A stretch of DNA of 20,943 nucleotides from an uncultured Acetatifactor sp. Its GTDB lineage: Bacteria; Bacillota; Clostridia; Lachnospirales; Lachnospiraceae. Location of the stretch: contig NZ_CAJUCP010000083.1 in the NCBI RefSeq assembly GCF_910585425.1, positions 1-20,943 of the forward strand, given 5' to 3'. Of the stretch, positions 1-8,225 are shown in pieces (positions within the stretch are counted from its first letter, which is position 1; each line of letters begins with the position of its first letter). Both the position numbers and the translations under genes were made by a program. A model generated the notes under the pieces. It saw only the letters and a list, made by a program, of their open reading frames with translations, was not told the DNA's origin and ran no database searches.

Positions 1-474
1 TTCTATGGTTTCTGTTCTCCCATCAAGTATCTTAAAAAGTTCAATCTCCCTCTTCGGATAATCTTTGATATTGCATTTCGATGAGCCAATCCTTATATAC
101 CGCTTTTCCTTAAATGCGGTAGGTATCTCAGAAGCCGCAGGTATTACCAATACGACAACTCTTTTTTGCTGAATCCAGGCTTCCTCAAAAGAAAAATTTA
201 GGCTCGGAGAAAGATTTCGTGCAAGATAATTCTGATAAGGTTCTTTATTGTAGTTACAATATTGGTTGAACGTGGTTCCAGCTATTTTATGATTCTCATC
301 CTCAACTCCCCATATAAAATAAGCGTATTTTTTGTAGTGGAACGCCGCAGCATTTGATAATGCGGAAACATACTCTCCTAACGCCTCCGGTTGAAACCAG
401 TTTTCTTTAAACTCAAACCATTCCTGTTCATCATTCATAGCACATAAATCTAATACAATCTGTTTTATATCCAT
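1..474 (-). CDS. AlbA_2 (Schlafen-type) putative DNA/RNA-binding protein, 3' partial
   Basis: The first 158 residues are visible and the frame is open to the window edge, so the C-terminus is missing. Translation from ATG at 474 gives an N-terminal AlbA_2/divergent-AAA fold. The signature EWFEFKENW (residues 18-26) is followed by a helix LGEYVSALSNAAAF (32-45) and the strand YFIWGVEDE (52-60), then a second half with VVVLVIPAA and a YIRIGS strand (126-131). This matches the COG2865-like family, whose members are nucleic-acid-binding proteins often acting as transcription regulators or accessory defence proteins. The exact role of this one is unknown. The start is supported by AAGGAGA seven bases upstream. 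The promoter lies within a perfect palindrome at 501-554, which suggests autoregulation. Family assignment is fairly secure; function is not. Confidence 0.85.
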   Translation of the reverse strand, partial: MDIKQIVLDLCAMNDEQEWFEFKENWFQPEALGEYVSALSNAAAFHYKKYAYFIWGVEDENHKIAGTTFNQYCNYNKEPYQNYLARNLSPSLNFSFEEAWIQQKRVVVLVIPAASEIPTAFKEKRYIRIGSSKCNIKDYPKREIELFKILDGRTETIE

Positions 475-500
475 TGACAATCTCCTTGATACGGATTTAT

Positions 501-554
501 TTCCAACTTTATTCCCAATGTTTTTATCATATCACATTGGGAATAAAGTTGGAA
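501..554. repeat. Perfect 20-bp inverted repeat (operator-like)
   Basis: Arms 501-520 and 535-554 are exact reverse complements (20 of 20) around a 14-nt A/T-rich loop. There is no trailing T-run on either strand after an arm, so a simple terminator is less likely than an operator. It lies directly between the AlbA_2 start and the small decayed frame on the same strand. Confidence 0.85.
526..554 (-). promoter_or_regulatory. Probable promoter of the AlbA_2 gene
   Basis: On the minus strand, -10 TATGAT (526-531) lies 17 bp from a weak -35 TTCCAA (549-554). The -35 is the outer end of one palindrome arm and the -10 sits in the loop, so a protein bound to the palindrome would block this promoter. 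The start codon at 474 lies about 50 nt downstream. Confidence 0.5.
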
Positions 555-761
555 TAAGAATTTATATTAAACCTATGATTTTGACTCATCCCTACACCCA
601 TGAGCTGCACCTGCTTTTCGACAGCCTCCACATTCTGCGCCAACTGCTCTATTGTGCCTGTGCGGTTTTCCGGCTTGATTTCCGGCTGTATCAGTTCCTT
701 TGGGTATTCCTGCCATGTATGGATATCCAATAGGATTTCAGTCGGTAATAATGGCCTTCAT
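527..761 (-). pseudogene. Small frameshifted or decayed reading frame, unknown
   Basis: Thirteen nucleotides after the reductase stop, a G-rich RBS-like stretch precedes ATG at 761, which encodes only MKAIITD before a stop. In another frame the sequence stays open from about 755 to 527 and has ordinary protein-like composition, for example DIHTWQEYP and a helical segment TIEQLAQNVEAVEKQVQLMG. The open frame ends inside the palindrome at 501-554. The simplest reading is a small gene broken by a frameshift. A chance frame from a TTG start at 730 is the alternative. I do not recognise the family. Confidence 0.3.
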
Positions 762-773
762 TCCCCACTCCCC

Positions 774-1862
774 TCAGCCCAAACGGGAAACAGGCGGTTC
801 CCGGAACCGTTCCACAAGCTCGAACACCCTCTGCATCTCATGGGGAATCCGGATTCCGGCCGGGCACATGGACAGGCAGGGCATATCCGTGCATTTCCGG
901 CACTGTCCGGCGCTCTCCCGGATTCCCAAATCCAGTTTCCGCAGCGCCCAGTGATCCTTTCCCAGGAAAAAGTAATTGTACTGACGGAAAACCGTATGAA
1001 TCTCCGTGCCCCGGGGACAACGGCACCTCTGGCAGCGGTCACAGGGAATGGGGGAGAACTCTTTTTCCAGGACAGACAGCACCTGCCGGAAGTCCGGTAT
1101 CTGCCGCCTGCTGCCGCTGTCCCGGCCGAAGGCAGCGTCCGCCTGTTCCACGGTGCCAATCCCAATCAGGGCGCTGGACACCGGATAGGACAGCACACTG
1201 TCCAGCAGGACTTCCGTGGGAAAGAAGCCGGGAAGGATTCCGGCTGCGTAAACCTTGTTCACCAGCAGGCCTTTCCGCCGAAAAGCCGGTTCCTCCCTGA
1301 TCCTGTCCAGCATCCCCCGCTCCAGCAGATTGCCGCTGCCCTGGAGCACATCCACCCTGTCATCCCTTGCCCCTCGGAGAAGGATGTCATAATAGTGGGA
1401 CGCCAATCCGGCAAAGTGGATCCGCCCCTCCTCCTTCAGCTGGCTGAGGGCGTCCAGAGCCCCTCCTTTCCGGAAAATCTCCTCCTCATGCTCCCAGTCC
1501 GCCTGATGGACAAAGTAGATGTCCGGCCGGGTTCCCAAATTCTCACAGGATTTCAGGACTGCCATGTACATCTCGTTTCCGTCAAAAAATCGGGCTTTGT
1601 CCGAGAGGATAATCCTGTCCCGCCTGCCGCCGGAAGCGAATTTCCCTGTCTTTCGCTCCGCGTCCCCGTATTCCGGGACGATGGCCGTATCATACAGGTT
1701 GCAGCCCAGGCGAAAGGCATGCTCCATCACGGCCAGCGCCTGCTCTTCGCTGAGATTATAGTAGGCCGGAAGAACCGGCACGCTACCTTTCAGGACAGGA
1801 ATCGTGCCAAAGCTCACCTCGGAGACCATGAGCCCGGTGCTTCCCAGTTTACGGTATCGCAT
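774..1862 (-). CDS. Aldo/keto reductase with C-terminal ferredoxin-like [4Fe-4S] domain
   Basis: A 362-aa protein beginning MRYRKLGSTGL, the usual start of aldo/keto reductases. The AKR catalytic tetrad is complete: D58 (NLYDTA), Y65 (PEYGDAE), K89 (LSDKA) and H119 (YFVHQ). A glycine-rich ALIGIGTVEQ near 231-240 fits the cofactor-binding end of the barrel. The last 90 residues carry two cysteine clusters, CDRCQRCRCP (274-283) and CRKC...C...CP (321-334), typical of AKRs fused to a bacterial ferredoxin-like domain. Such proteins are cytoplasmic NAD(P)H oxidoreductases; the substrate cannot be read from sequence. The start codon lies inside the end of the upstream LRR gene (14-nt overlap), which implies translational coupling. 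Confidence 0.92.
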   Translation of the reverse strand: MRYRKLGSTGLMVSEVSFGTIPVLKGSVPVLPAYYNLSEEQALAVMEHAFRLGCNLYDTAIVPEYGDAERKTGKFASGGRRDRIILSDKARFFDGNEMYMAVLKSCENLGTRPDIYFVHQADWEHEEEIFRKGGALDALSQLKEEGRIHFAGLASHYYDILLRGARDDRVDVLQGSGNLLERGMLDRIREEPAFRRKGLLVNKVYAAGILPGFFPTEVLLDSVLSYPVSSALIGIGTVEQADAAFGRDSGSRRQIPDFRQVLSVLEKEFSPIPCDRCQRCRCPRGTEIHTVFRQYNYFFLGKDHWALRKLDLGIRESAGQCRKCTDMPCLSMCPAGIRIPHEMQRVFELVERFREPPVSRLG

Positions 1863-4800
1863 AGTTTTCTCCTATATTAGTCGCTGTCTCCTGCCTGGCG
1901 TTCACGGTTCCCACAAAGGCGCGCTCCCCCACCGCCACGCCCTCCGGGATGGTCAGGGCTTCCAGGCTCCTGCAAAAGGCAAAGGCTTCCCTCCCGATCC
2001 GCTTCAGCGTGGACGGCAGACGAACCTTCCGCAGACTGTGGCACCGGAAAAAGACCCTCTCCGGCAGCTCTTCCACCCCTTCCGGCACCACGATCTCCCC
2101 CAGAGAAGTACAGTTCTCAAAAGCCCCCCGGCCAATCTCCCTAAGGCTTTCCGTCAGCTCCACCGCCTCCAGGCTGCCGCACCCGGAGAACGCCCTGGTT
2201 CCGATAATCCGCACATGTTCGGCTCCGTATACCCGCTGCAGCCACTTACATCCCGCAAAGGAATTTCTGCCAATAGAGGCCACCGTCCGGGGCAGAATGA
2301 CCTCCGTCAGAAGGTTCCCGTCCTGGAAAACGCCGTCTCCGATGGCAGTGATTCCCTCCGCCACCAGAAGCCGGGAAATGTTGCCGGTGCACTCTGTCAG
2401 CACGTCATTTTCATCCGTTTTAAAGCAGTTCAGCCTGTCCCACACGGCCTGTTCCGCCACCGGGGACAGCTCCTTTTTCCTGTCGGAAATCCCCTGGAAC
2501 ACCACTGAAGTACCGTCCGCCAGCACCAGTTCTTTCAGGAAAATGCAATTCCGGAAGGCATAGCTTTCCACCCTCACCCGGTCTGACAGAAAGCGGATTT
2601 TTTCTATCCCCAGCCCCCCGGCAAAGGCCCATCCGCAGACCAGGCGGATGTCCTCCGGAACCACCACTTCCCCCCTGCAGCAGGAGCCGTCCAGGAGCAT
2701 ATGGTTGACTGTCACCATGGGTGATTCCGCCCGCCGTTTTTCCATCCAGGCGGTCTTGTGGAACGCCCTTGCCCCGATGTATTCCACTGTCTCCGGAATG
2801 TTGATTTCTTCTAACATCAGACGATCCAGGAAGACCTCCGCCTGAATCCGCCGGATTCCCCGGGGGATGTTCAGGATGCGCCCCAGCCCGCTGTATCCCA
2901 GGAGGATTTCCTCTTTTTCCACCTGGAAGCAGCTTAGGGCGCTGTGGAAAATCAGGCGGACAGGCTCCGGCAGGCTCTCGGACAGGATGTCCCTGTATTC
3001 CCCCAGCTCCCACAGCCGTCCCCGGCGCACCACCTGGCGCAGAGCGGTACAGCCGGAAAACGCATATTCGCCAAGCTCCAGGCTGCCCTCCTCTCCCGCA
3101 AGGACAAGCCGCGCCAGACGGCCGCAGTCCTGGAATCCGTGAGGACGCACCAAGGTATGGTCATGCAGGCCGATCTCCCGCAGATTGTCGCAGTCCTGGA
3201 ATGCGTAGCTTCCGATTTCCGTGATTGTTTGAAAGTCGAAGTTTTCCAATGTGCTGCAGCCGCTGAAGCAGGAATCTCCCACCGCGGAAACCTGTCCGCA
3301 GACGCATTCCTTCAGGTTCTCACAGCCTTCAAACAGCCTTTTTTCCAGGAGGGAAAGTCCTGTGATCTCTGCCCGCTCCAGGGACAGGCACCGGGCAAAG
3401 GCGCTTGCGCCCAGGCTGTGGGCGCGGAGACGCACGCTACGGATTCCTGTGCATTTTTCAAAGGCACGGGAGCCCACGGCGCAGGGCGCGGCGGGAAAGC
3501 GGACATGCGCCAGCCCGATGCAGCCCCAGAAAGCGCCCTCACCGATGCTGCGGAGGGTTTCCGGCAGGACGAGCCCTGTGATCCGGCGGTTGGCGGAGAA
3601 GGCGTAGGGCGCAATGGCAGTGATGCCTTCCGGCACCTGCACTTCCCCCTGACAGCCGGCGCCCGACACTACTATGGTTCCCACAATGCACAGGCCGGAG
3701 GTTCCGCACCGGGGTTCCCCGGCACCCAGACCTTCCATCCCCGCAAACGCCAGCTCCCCCACCCATTCCAGGGAATCCGCTCCTTCCGGCTTCAGGGAAG
3801 CACAGCCGGAGAAGGCCTCCTTTCCAACCATCCTGATATCCTTCCACAGAAGACGGGACAGTTTTCTACAGTTGTAAAAAGCCCGGTCTCTAACGGCTTT
3901 CCAGGGAACATCCATATCCTGGGGCTCTGCCCTTCCCCCATCAGGGCACAGAGTTATGGTTTCCAACTGCGTGCAGCCGGAAAAAACTTCCGGTTCCGCT
4001 GCTGTCACGGTTTTCGGCCAGGTTACGCGGCGCAGATTGGTGCAGCCCTTCAAAGCAGCCTCTCCAATCCATGTGACATGATTCGAAAATCGGATTTCCG
4101 TCAGAAACAGATTGCCATAAAAGGCTCCTCCCGCCACAATCCGAATCTCCTCCGGCAGGGAGACAATCCCCCTTACATGACGCCCGTCCCAGAAGATTTC
4201 ATTCTGCCCTTCCGCCTTATTTTGTGTGGGATTTCCCGGCTCTGCCCGCTTTCCCGACTCTGTCCAATCTCCCGGCTCTGTGGGATTCCCCGACTCTGTC
4301 CAATCTCCTGCCTGCTTCTCCACCCACTCCCGCAGAAAAGGCGTCCCCTCCCAGACATGCCTCCCCACGGATTCCAGCGTACCCGGCAGCGCCACCTGCT
4401 CCAAAGCGCTGCAGCCATAAGCCAGCCTGTCCGGAATATGGCGGACGCCTTCCTCCAGCACCACCCGGCGCAGATGAAGGCACTGGAAAAAAATATCCCT
4501 TCCATACCCCCTGCCGCTTCCTTCCATCCGAACCTTCTTCACCCCGCTCTGGGCAAAGGCCAGATTCCCCACCTCCTCCGTCCCCGGCAAAAGCCGAACC
4601 TCCCCCAAAGCCTTACACCGATAAAAGGCCAAATCCCCCAGCGACACCAGGCTGTCCGGAAAATGCACCTCCCCCAAAGCCAGGCAGCCGTAAAAAGCCT
4701 CCTCCCCGATGGCTCGGAGATCCTTCCCCAAGTGGAGCTCTTTCAGCCTGCGGCAACGTTTAAAAGCCTTCGCCCCCACCTGCCCAAGCCCCTCCGGCAG

Positions 4801-6042
4801 CGGAGCCCGAAGCAGCTTCACACAATTTTCAAAAGCCCCGGTGCCCATATCCCTCAGACCTGCCGGAAAATTGACTGCCTGCAGCACAAGGCAGTCCCTG
4901 AAAGCGCCCGCCCCTATGGATTCCACGGAATCCGGGAGAATCACCCTGTCCACCCCCTCATTTCCGGCAAAAGCCTCCTCCGCGATGCGCACCACCCCCT
5001 GGGGCACCACCACCCTGGACTCCTTCCCCAGATATTTCAACAGAACGGAACCGCTGAGACGGAAATTCCCCAGAACCTGCTTTCGAACAGTCCTCACCAG
5101 CGCCGGAATATCCTCCCCGGAAAGCCCCGCAATCCCCTCTATCCCAAAGGCCGCACCCTCCGGCATCCGCACTTCCCGCAGGGCGCTGCAATTCTGGAAC
5201 CCGTCCTCGTGAACCACAATCCCCTCCCGCCGGAAGGCAACAGTCTCCAGACTGATACAATTGCGGAAAGCCCGGCTCTCAATCTCCTGCAGAGTGGCGG
5301 GAAACTGCACGGAAATAATGCCCCTTTTGTCAAAAAAGGCGCTCTTCCCAATCTTTTCAATCCCTTCCGGAATCTCCACATGCTTCAGGTTCGTCAGGAA
5401 TTTTGCCAGGCACCGCCCCTCCAGCTCCATCATCCGCAGCACGTCCACCGCAATGGCGCGCACCAGACCGGGAACCGCCATCTCCCCGGCCACCACCTCC
5501 ACTGCGTTGGGAAATACGAACCGCCGCCCGTCCGAAAAGGCCACTTCCGAAATCCTGCCGCAGCCCGTGAACACATCGCAGAGACAGCTTTCCTGCAGCC
5601 CGGGGGAAATCTCCAGCTCCATTAACATCACATCGTTTACAAATACCTGTTTTCCCAGATACAAAACGCCGGGAATCTTCACCCGGGTCAGGCTGTCGCA
5701 GTAGAGAAAGGTGCAGTCCCCCAGCTCCTTTACGGAGGGAGGAAGGGATACGGACTCCAGGCTGTGGCAGCGGTGGAACGCGTATTCCCCCACATAAGTG
5801 ACCCCCGGCGGGACGGCAATCTCCTTCAGCCTGCGGCACCCCTTGAAAGCGCCGGCCAGAATGTGCTCAAGGCCTGAGGGCAGCACCACCTTCCGCAGAG
5901 AGACACAGCCCTTGAAAGCGTTTTCCCCAATGACGCGGACTTCCTCCGGAACAGTGACCTGCTCCTGCCTGCCTGTGTAAGATTTCAGGATACCGTTCTC
6001 TATCTGAAAATCATTTTCCATATATGTAACGCTCAAGATCAT
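1849..6042 (-). CDS. Giant BspA-type leucine-rich-repeat (LRR_5) protein, no signal peptide
   Basis: A 1397-codon protein made almost wholly of about 23-residue LRR_5/BspA repeats of the form IG..AF.GC.SL..V.LP..L. New blocks open with a cap resembling L.Y.G...VVPEGV near residues 14-42, 333-357, 614-641, 784-815, 1045-1071, 1115-1140 and 1211-1240. Short helical linkers precede some of them. A hydrophilic linker at 573-615 holds two and a half copies of a 12-residue repeat (GDWTESG). There is no signal peptide, sortase motif or membrane segment, so it is probably cytoplasmic, unlike surface BspA proteins. Known BspA repeats mediate protein binding; the partner is unknown. The start is uncertain: ATG at 6042 is only 2 nt from AAGGAG, TTG at 6036 has better spacing, and ATG at 6021 (MENDFQIENG) matches the usual N-terminus. 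Confidence 0.9.
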   Translation of the reverse strand: MILSVTYMENDFQIENGILKSYTGRQEQVTVPEEVRVIGENAFKGCVSLRKVVLPSGLEHILAGAFKGCRRLKEIAVPPGVTYVGEYAFHRCHSLESVSLPPSVKELGDCTFLYCDSLTRVKIPGVLYLGKQVFVNDVMLMELEISPGLQESCLCDVFTGCGRISEVAFSDGRRFVFPNAVEVVAGEMAVPGLVRAIAVDVLRMMELEGRCLAKFLTNLKHVEIPEGIEKIGKSAFFDKRGIISVQFPATLQEIESRAFRNCISLETVAFRREGIVVHEDGFQNCSALREVRMPEGAAFGIEGIAGLSGEDIPALVRTVRKQVLGNFRLSGSVLLKYLGKESRVVVPQGVVRIAEEAFAGNEGVDRVILPDSVESIGAGAFRDCLVLQAVNFPAGLRDMGTGAFENCVKLLRAPLPEGLGQVGAKAFKRCRRLKELHLGKDLRAIGEEAFYGCLALGEVHFPDSLVSLGDLAFYRCKALGEVRLLPGTEEVGNLAFAQSGVKKVRMEGSGRGYGRDIFFQCLHLRRVVLEEGVRHIPDRLAYGCSALEQVALPGTLESVGRHVWEGTPFLREWVEKQAGDWTESGNPTEPGDWTESGKRAEPGNPTQNKAEGQNEIFWDGRHVRGIVSLPEEIRIVAGGAFYGNLFLTEIRFSNHVTWIGEAALKGCTNLRRVTWPKTVTAAEPEVFSGCTQLETITLCPDGGRAEPQDMDVPWKAVRDRAFYNCRKLSRLLWKDIRMVGKEAFSGCASLKPEGADSLEWVGELAFAGMEGLGAGEPRCGTSGLCIVGTIVVSGAGCQGEVQVPEGITAIAPYAFSANRRITGLVLPETLRSIGEGAFWGCIGLAHVRFPAAPCAVGSRAFEKCTGIRSVRLRAHSLGASAFARCLSLERAEITGLSLLEKRLFEGCENLKECVCGQVSAVGDSCFSGCSTLENFDFQTITEIGSYAFQDCDNLREIGLHDHTLVRPHGFQDCGRLARLVLAGEEGSLELGEYAFSGCTALRQVVRRGRLWELGEYRDILSESLPEPVRLIFHSALSCFQVEKEEILLGYSGLGRILNIPRGIRRIQAEVFLDRLMLEEINIPETVEYIGARAFHKTAWMEKRRAESPMVTVNHMLLDGSCCRGEVVVPEDIRLVCGWAFAGGLGIEKIRFLSDRVRVESYAFRNCIFLKELVLADGTSVVFQGISDRKKELSPVAEQAVWDRLNCFKTDENDVLTECTGNISRLLVAEGITAIGDGVFQDGNLLTEVILPRTVASIGRNSFAGCKWLQRVYGAEHVRIIGTRAFSGCGSLEAVELTESLREIGRGAFENCTSLGEIVVPEGVEELPERVFFRCHSLRKVRLPSTLKRIGREAFAFCRSLEALTIPEGVAVGERAFVGTVNARQETATNIGENYAIP
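4236..4310. repeat. 36-bp tandem repeat inside the LRR gene
   Basis: An 18-bp core is perfectly repeated at 4255-4272 and 4291-4308 (36-bp period), with a further partial copy. It encodes a 12-residue Gly/Pro/Glu-rich repeat in the linker between two LRR blocks. The period is a multiple of three, so copy-number changes would keep the frame. Confidence 0.8.
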
Positions 6043-6272
6043 TACTCCTTTATTCCTTATTATACCCTCCCAGAATCTCCAGGCCGCATATCACACAGCT
6101 TTCCGAAGCTCCTCTGAACCGCTTCCCCCACCGTTCCAGGTGCTGTCCAGCTCCGATGCCAGCTTCCGTCTCCAAAGATTCCGAGAGCCTATGATTCCGA
6201 AAGCCCATCTTTATTCCATGGAGCCGAAGACAAAAGACGCCTGACGGAGACACGCAGAATCCCTCCCACCCC
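6043..6272 (-). promoter_or_regulatory. Spacer between dus and LRR genes with a possible -10 box
   Basis: This 230-bp gap contains a perfect minus-strand TATAAT at 6059-6064, but no recognisable -35 lies 16-18 bp upstream. If used, transcription would start about 10 nt before ATG 6042, favouring an in-frame downstream start. A 67-codon frame at 6050-6253 has no RBS and no recognisable features, and I do not call it a gene. Confidence 0.35.
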
Positions 6273-7226
6273 CTACGAATCCTCCTCAGAAAATATCCGC
6301 ACCACCATGTCCCTGAGCTCGTCCAGGCTTCCGCAGCGGTACATCTGTTCCTTATACCGCTTCGTCCCCCTCCGCTTCTTCATCCCGTAGGAAGCCAGCT
6401 TCTGGATATACCGGAGGGTGAAAGTCTCGTCATAACAGGCGGCCGCCAGCTCCATCTGCTCCAACAGGATCTGCAAAACCGTCTTCTCCACGCGCCTGTG
6501 GGTGAGCTCGCTGAAAATGAAAGGATTTTCCAGGGCATAGCGTGCGACCATCACCCCGTCTGCCCCCGTCCGCTCCAGCATCTTCCCGGCATCCTCCGCC
6601 GAAAAAATCCCGCCGTTGGCAATCACCGGAATGGAAACCGCCGCCTTCGCCTGGGCAATCTCCTCATAGCAACACTCCCCCTCATACATCATGCTGCGGC
6701 TGCGCCCATGAATCGTAATCATATCCGCCCCCGCGTCCTCGCACACCCGGGCGAACTCCGCCGCGAACATGTCCTCCCTCCGGATGCCCGTGCGGCATTT
6801 CACCGTCACAATCTTCCCGCTCTTCCTGCACCCCCTTATGATGGCCGCCGCTCTCCCGGGGTCTGCCATCAGGGCGCTGCCCTCGCCGCTTTTGAACACA
6901 TTGGGCACGGGGCATCCCATGTTGATGTCAATGATGTCGAAATCCTTCAATCCCTCCGAGCATGCCATCCGGGTCATCACGGCCGGGTCTCCGCCCAGCA
7001 GCTGCACAGCCCGCACAGGTTCCTCCCGGGTGGTGTAGAGAAGACGCCGGGTGGCTCTGTCCGAATATTTCAATGCGTTGGCGCTGGCCATCTCCGTACA
7101 GCAAAGTCCCGCCCCCAGTTCATAGGCCAGCATCCGGAAAGGGTAACAGGTGTATCCGGCCAAAGGCGCCATCAGCACATGGGAGGACAGCAGCAGGCCG
7201 CCCACCCGCAATCTTTTCATTTCCAT
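6273..7226 (-). CDS. dus: tRNA-dihydrouridine synthase (DusB-like)
   Basis: A flavoprotein that reduces uridines in the tRNA D-loop using FMN and NAD(P)H. Numbering from ATG 7226 (317 aa, normal family length), the N-terminal FMN-site signature is LMAPLAGYTCYPFR (18-31). The family signature DINMGCPVPNV...GSALM follows at 100-120 with catalytic C105. The FMN contacts are TVKCRTG (K143), TIHGR (H173), PVIANGGI (200-207) and GVMVARYALENPFIF (224-238). The more common phosphate-site form is GRGAL, so VARYAL is slightly divergent. The frame is open back to 7406, and ATG 7283 is possible. I prefer 7226 because MEMKRLRVG matches the family start, although its RBS is weak. It is divergent from the LytTR module and is the first gene of the minus-strand group. 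Confidence 0.92.
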   Translation of the reverse strand: MEMKRLRVGGLLLSSHVLMAPLAGYTCYPFRMLAYELGAGLCCTEMASANALKYSDRATRRLLYTTREEPVRAVQLLGGDPAVMTRMACSEGLKDFDIIDINMGCPVPNVFKSGEGSALMADPGRAAAIIRGCRKSGKIVTVKCRTGIRREDMFAAEFARVCEDAGADMITIHGRSRSMMYEGECCYEEIAQAKAAVSIPVIANGGIFSAEDAGKMLERTGADGVMVARYALENPFIFSELTHRRVEKTVLQILLEQMELAAACYDETFTLRYIQKLASYGMKKRRGTKRYKEQMYRCGSLDELRDMVVRIFSEEDS

Positions 7227-7312
7227 ACAATTTTCATTCCCATACAAGCAACACACTTCCCGTCTGTCCTTTTTGTTTACCATTATACTACTTCCGACCC
7301 CCTTCCGCCACG

Positions 7313-7341
7313 ATAATTTGCCCGCTATAATTTTATGGCAA
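7313..7341 (-). promoter_or_regulatory. Probable sigma-A promoter for dus
   Basis: On the minus strand, -35 TTGCCA (7336-7341) and -10 AATTAT (7313-7318) are separated by 17 bp. Transcription would begin near 7306, upstream of both candidate dus starts. A second minus-strand TATAAT at 7282-7287 lacks a -35. Confidence 0.5.
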
Positions 7342-7356
7342 CATGAATTTACCCTA

Positions 7357-7385
7357 TTGACATCCGAATTGCAATGTATTATTGT
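7357..7385 (+). promoter_or_regulatory. Probable sigma-A promoter of the response regulator/kinase genes
   Basis: A perfect TTGACA -35 (7357-7362), a 17-bp spacer and -10 TATTGT (7380-7385) lead into a leader of about 70 nt before the response regulator ATG. It is back-to-back with the dus promoter, the two -35 boxes being only about 15 bp apart. No copy of the operator-like repeat found before the ABC genes is seen here, so this promoter may be constitutive. Confidence 0.6.
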
Positions 7386-7462
7386 GGGACTAATCGGAGA
7401 GAACAATGCCGGGAAAGCGAAAACTTTTTAGAAAACGGGGAAAATAAAGCAGGTGAGACACC

Positions 7463-8164
7463 ATGGAAGACTGCACGGTATGGATTTGCGACGATGAGCC
7501 GCAGCAGGCAGGCTTTTTGCAGCGCTTGACGGCGGACTGGGCGAAACGGCGCGCGTTCAAACTGCATATCACGCAGTACCACAGCGCAGAAGAACTGCTG
7601 TTTGCCTATGACGCCGACAAGCGGGTGGACATTCTTTTGCTGGATATTGAACTGCCGGGCATCAGCGGCATGGAGCTGGCCCGCCGGGTGCGCCAGAGCG
7701 ACCGTCAGCTACAGATCGTCTTCGTGTCAGGCTACAGCGACTACCTGGCCGATGGCTACGAAGTGGAGGCACTGCACTATCTGCTCAAACCGGTCAGCGC
7801 CCAAAAGCTGGACGCGGTGCTGGACCGCGCCCTGGAACGGCTGGACGCCCGGGGCCGCAGCCTGCTGGTGGAAAGCGATGAGGGGCTGTGCCGCCTGCCG
7901 CTGTCCGAAATCCGCTGGCTGGAGGTAATGGGCAATTATGTGACCATCCATGCCGGGCGCGACTACACACTGCGAAAGCCGCTGAAGGACCTGGAGCCCC
8001 TGCTGGATGAAAGCTTTTTTCGCACCGGGCGCTCGTTTCTGGTCAATCTGCGCTTTGTCAAAGAGGTGACCCGCACCCAGGTCACGCTGACAGACGCAAG
8101 CACCGTGCCGCTGTCCCGCAGACGGTACGATGCCATCCACCATGCCATAATCTCTTATTTTTAG
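7463..8164 (+). CDS. LytTR-family response regulator
   Basis: A 233-aa two-component response regulator. The receiver domain (about 1-125) has the acidic pair D10/D11 (WICDDEP), phosphoacceptor D61 (ILLLDIELPG), the S/T position in FVSGYSDY (87-94) and the conserved lysine K109 (YLLKPV). The C-terminal LytTR DNA-binding domain (about 133-233) shows the usual IRWLEVMGNYVTIHA and FFRTGRSFLVNLRFV segments. LytTR regulators of the AgrA type bind paired 9-bp-scale direct repeats about two helical turns apart, and such a pair lies upstream of the ABC genes at 8985-9016. The RBS is AGGTGA, seven bases from ATG. The gene is followed after 61 nt by its presumed kinase. Confidence 0.95.
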   Translation: MEDCTVWICDDEPQQAGFLQRLTADWAKRRAFKLHITQYHSAEELLFAYDADKRVDILLLDIELPGISGMELARRVRQSDRQLQIVFVSGYSDYLADGYEVEALHYLLKPVSAQKLDAVLDRALERLDARGRSLLVESDEGLCRLPLSEIRWLEVMGNYVTIHAGRDYTLRKPLKDLEPLLDESFFRTGRSFLVNLRFVKEVTRTQVTLTDASTVPLSRRRYDAIHHAIISYF

Positions 8165-8225
8165 GAGTTTTGCCTGTAAAATTCTTCAAAAGCATTGTAT
8201 ACACAAAGGAGAGAAAGAGGTATCC

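Noticed and set aside
600..1880. 426-codon plus-strand open frame
   Set aside because: Antisense to the aldo/keto reductase, which has complete catalytic motifs; the plus product is Pro/Gly/His-rich without motifs.
2944..5625. 893-codon plus-strand open frame
   Set aside because: Lies wholly antisense to the LRR gene. Its length follows from the GC-rich repetitive codons of that gene; no RBS or domain.
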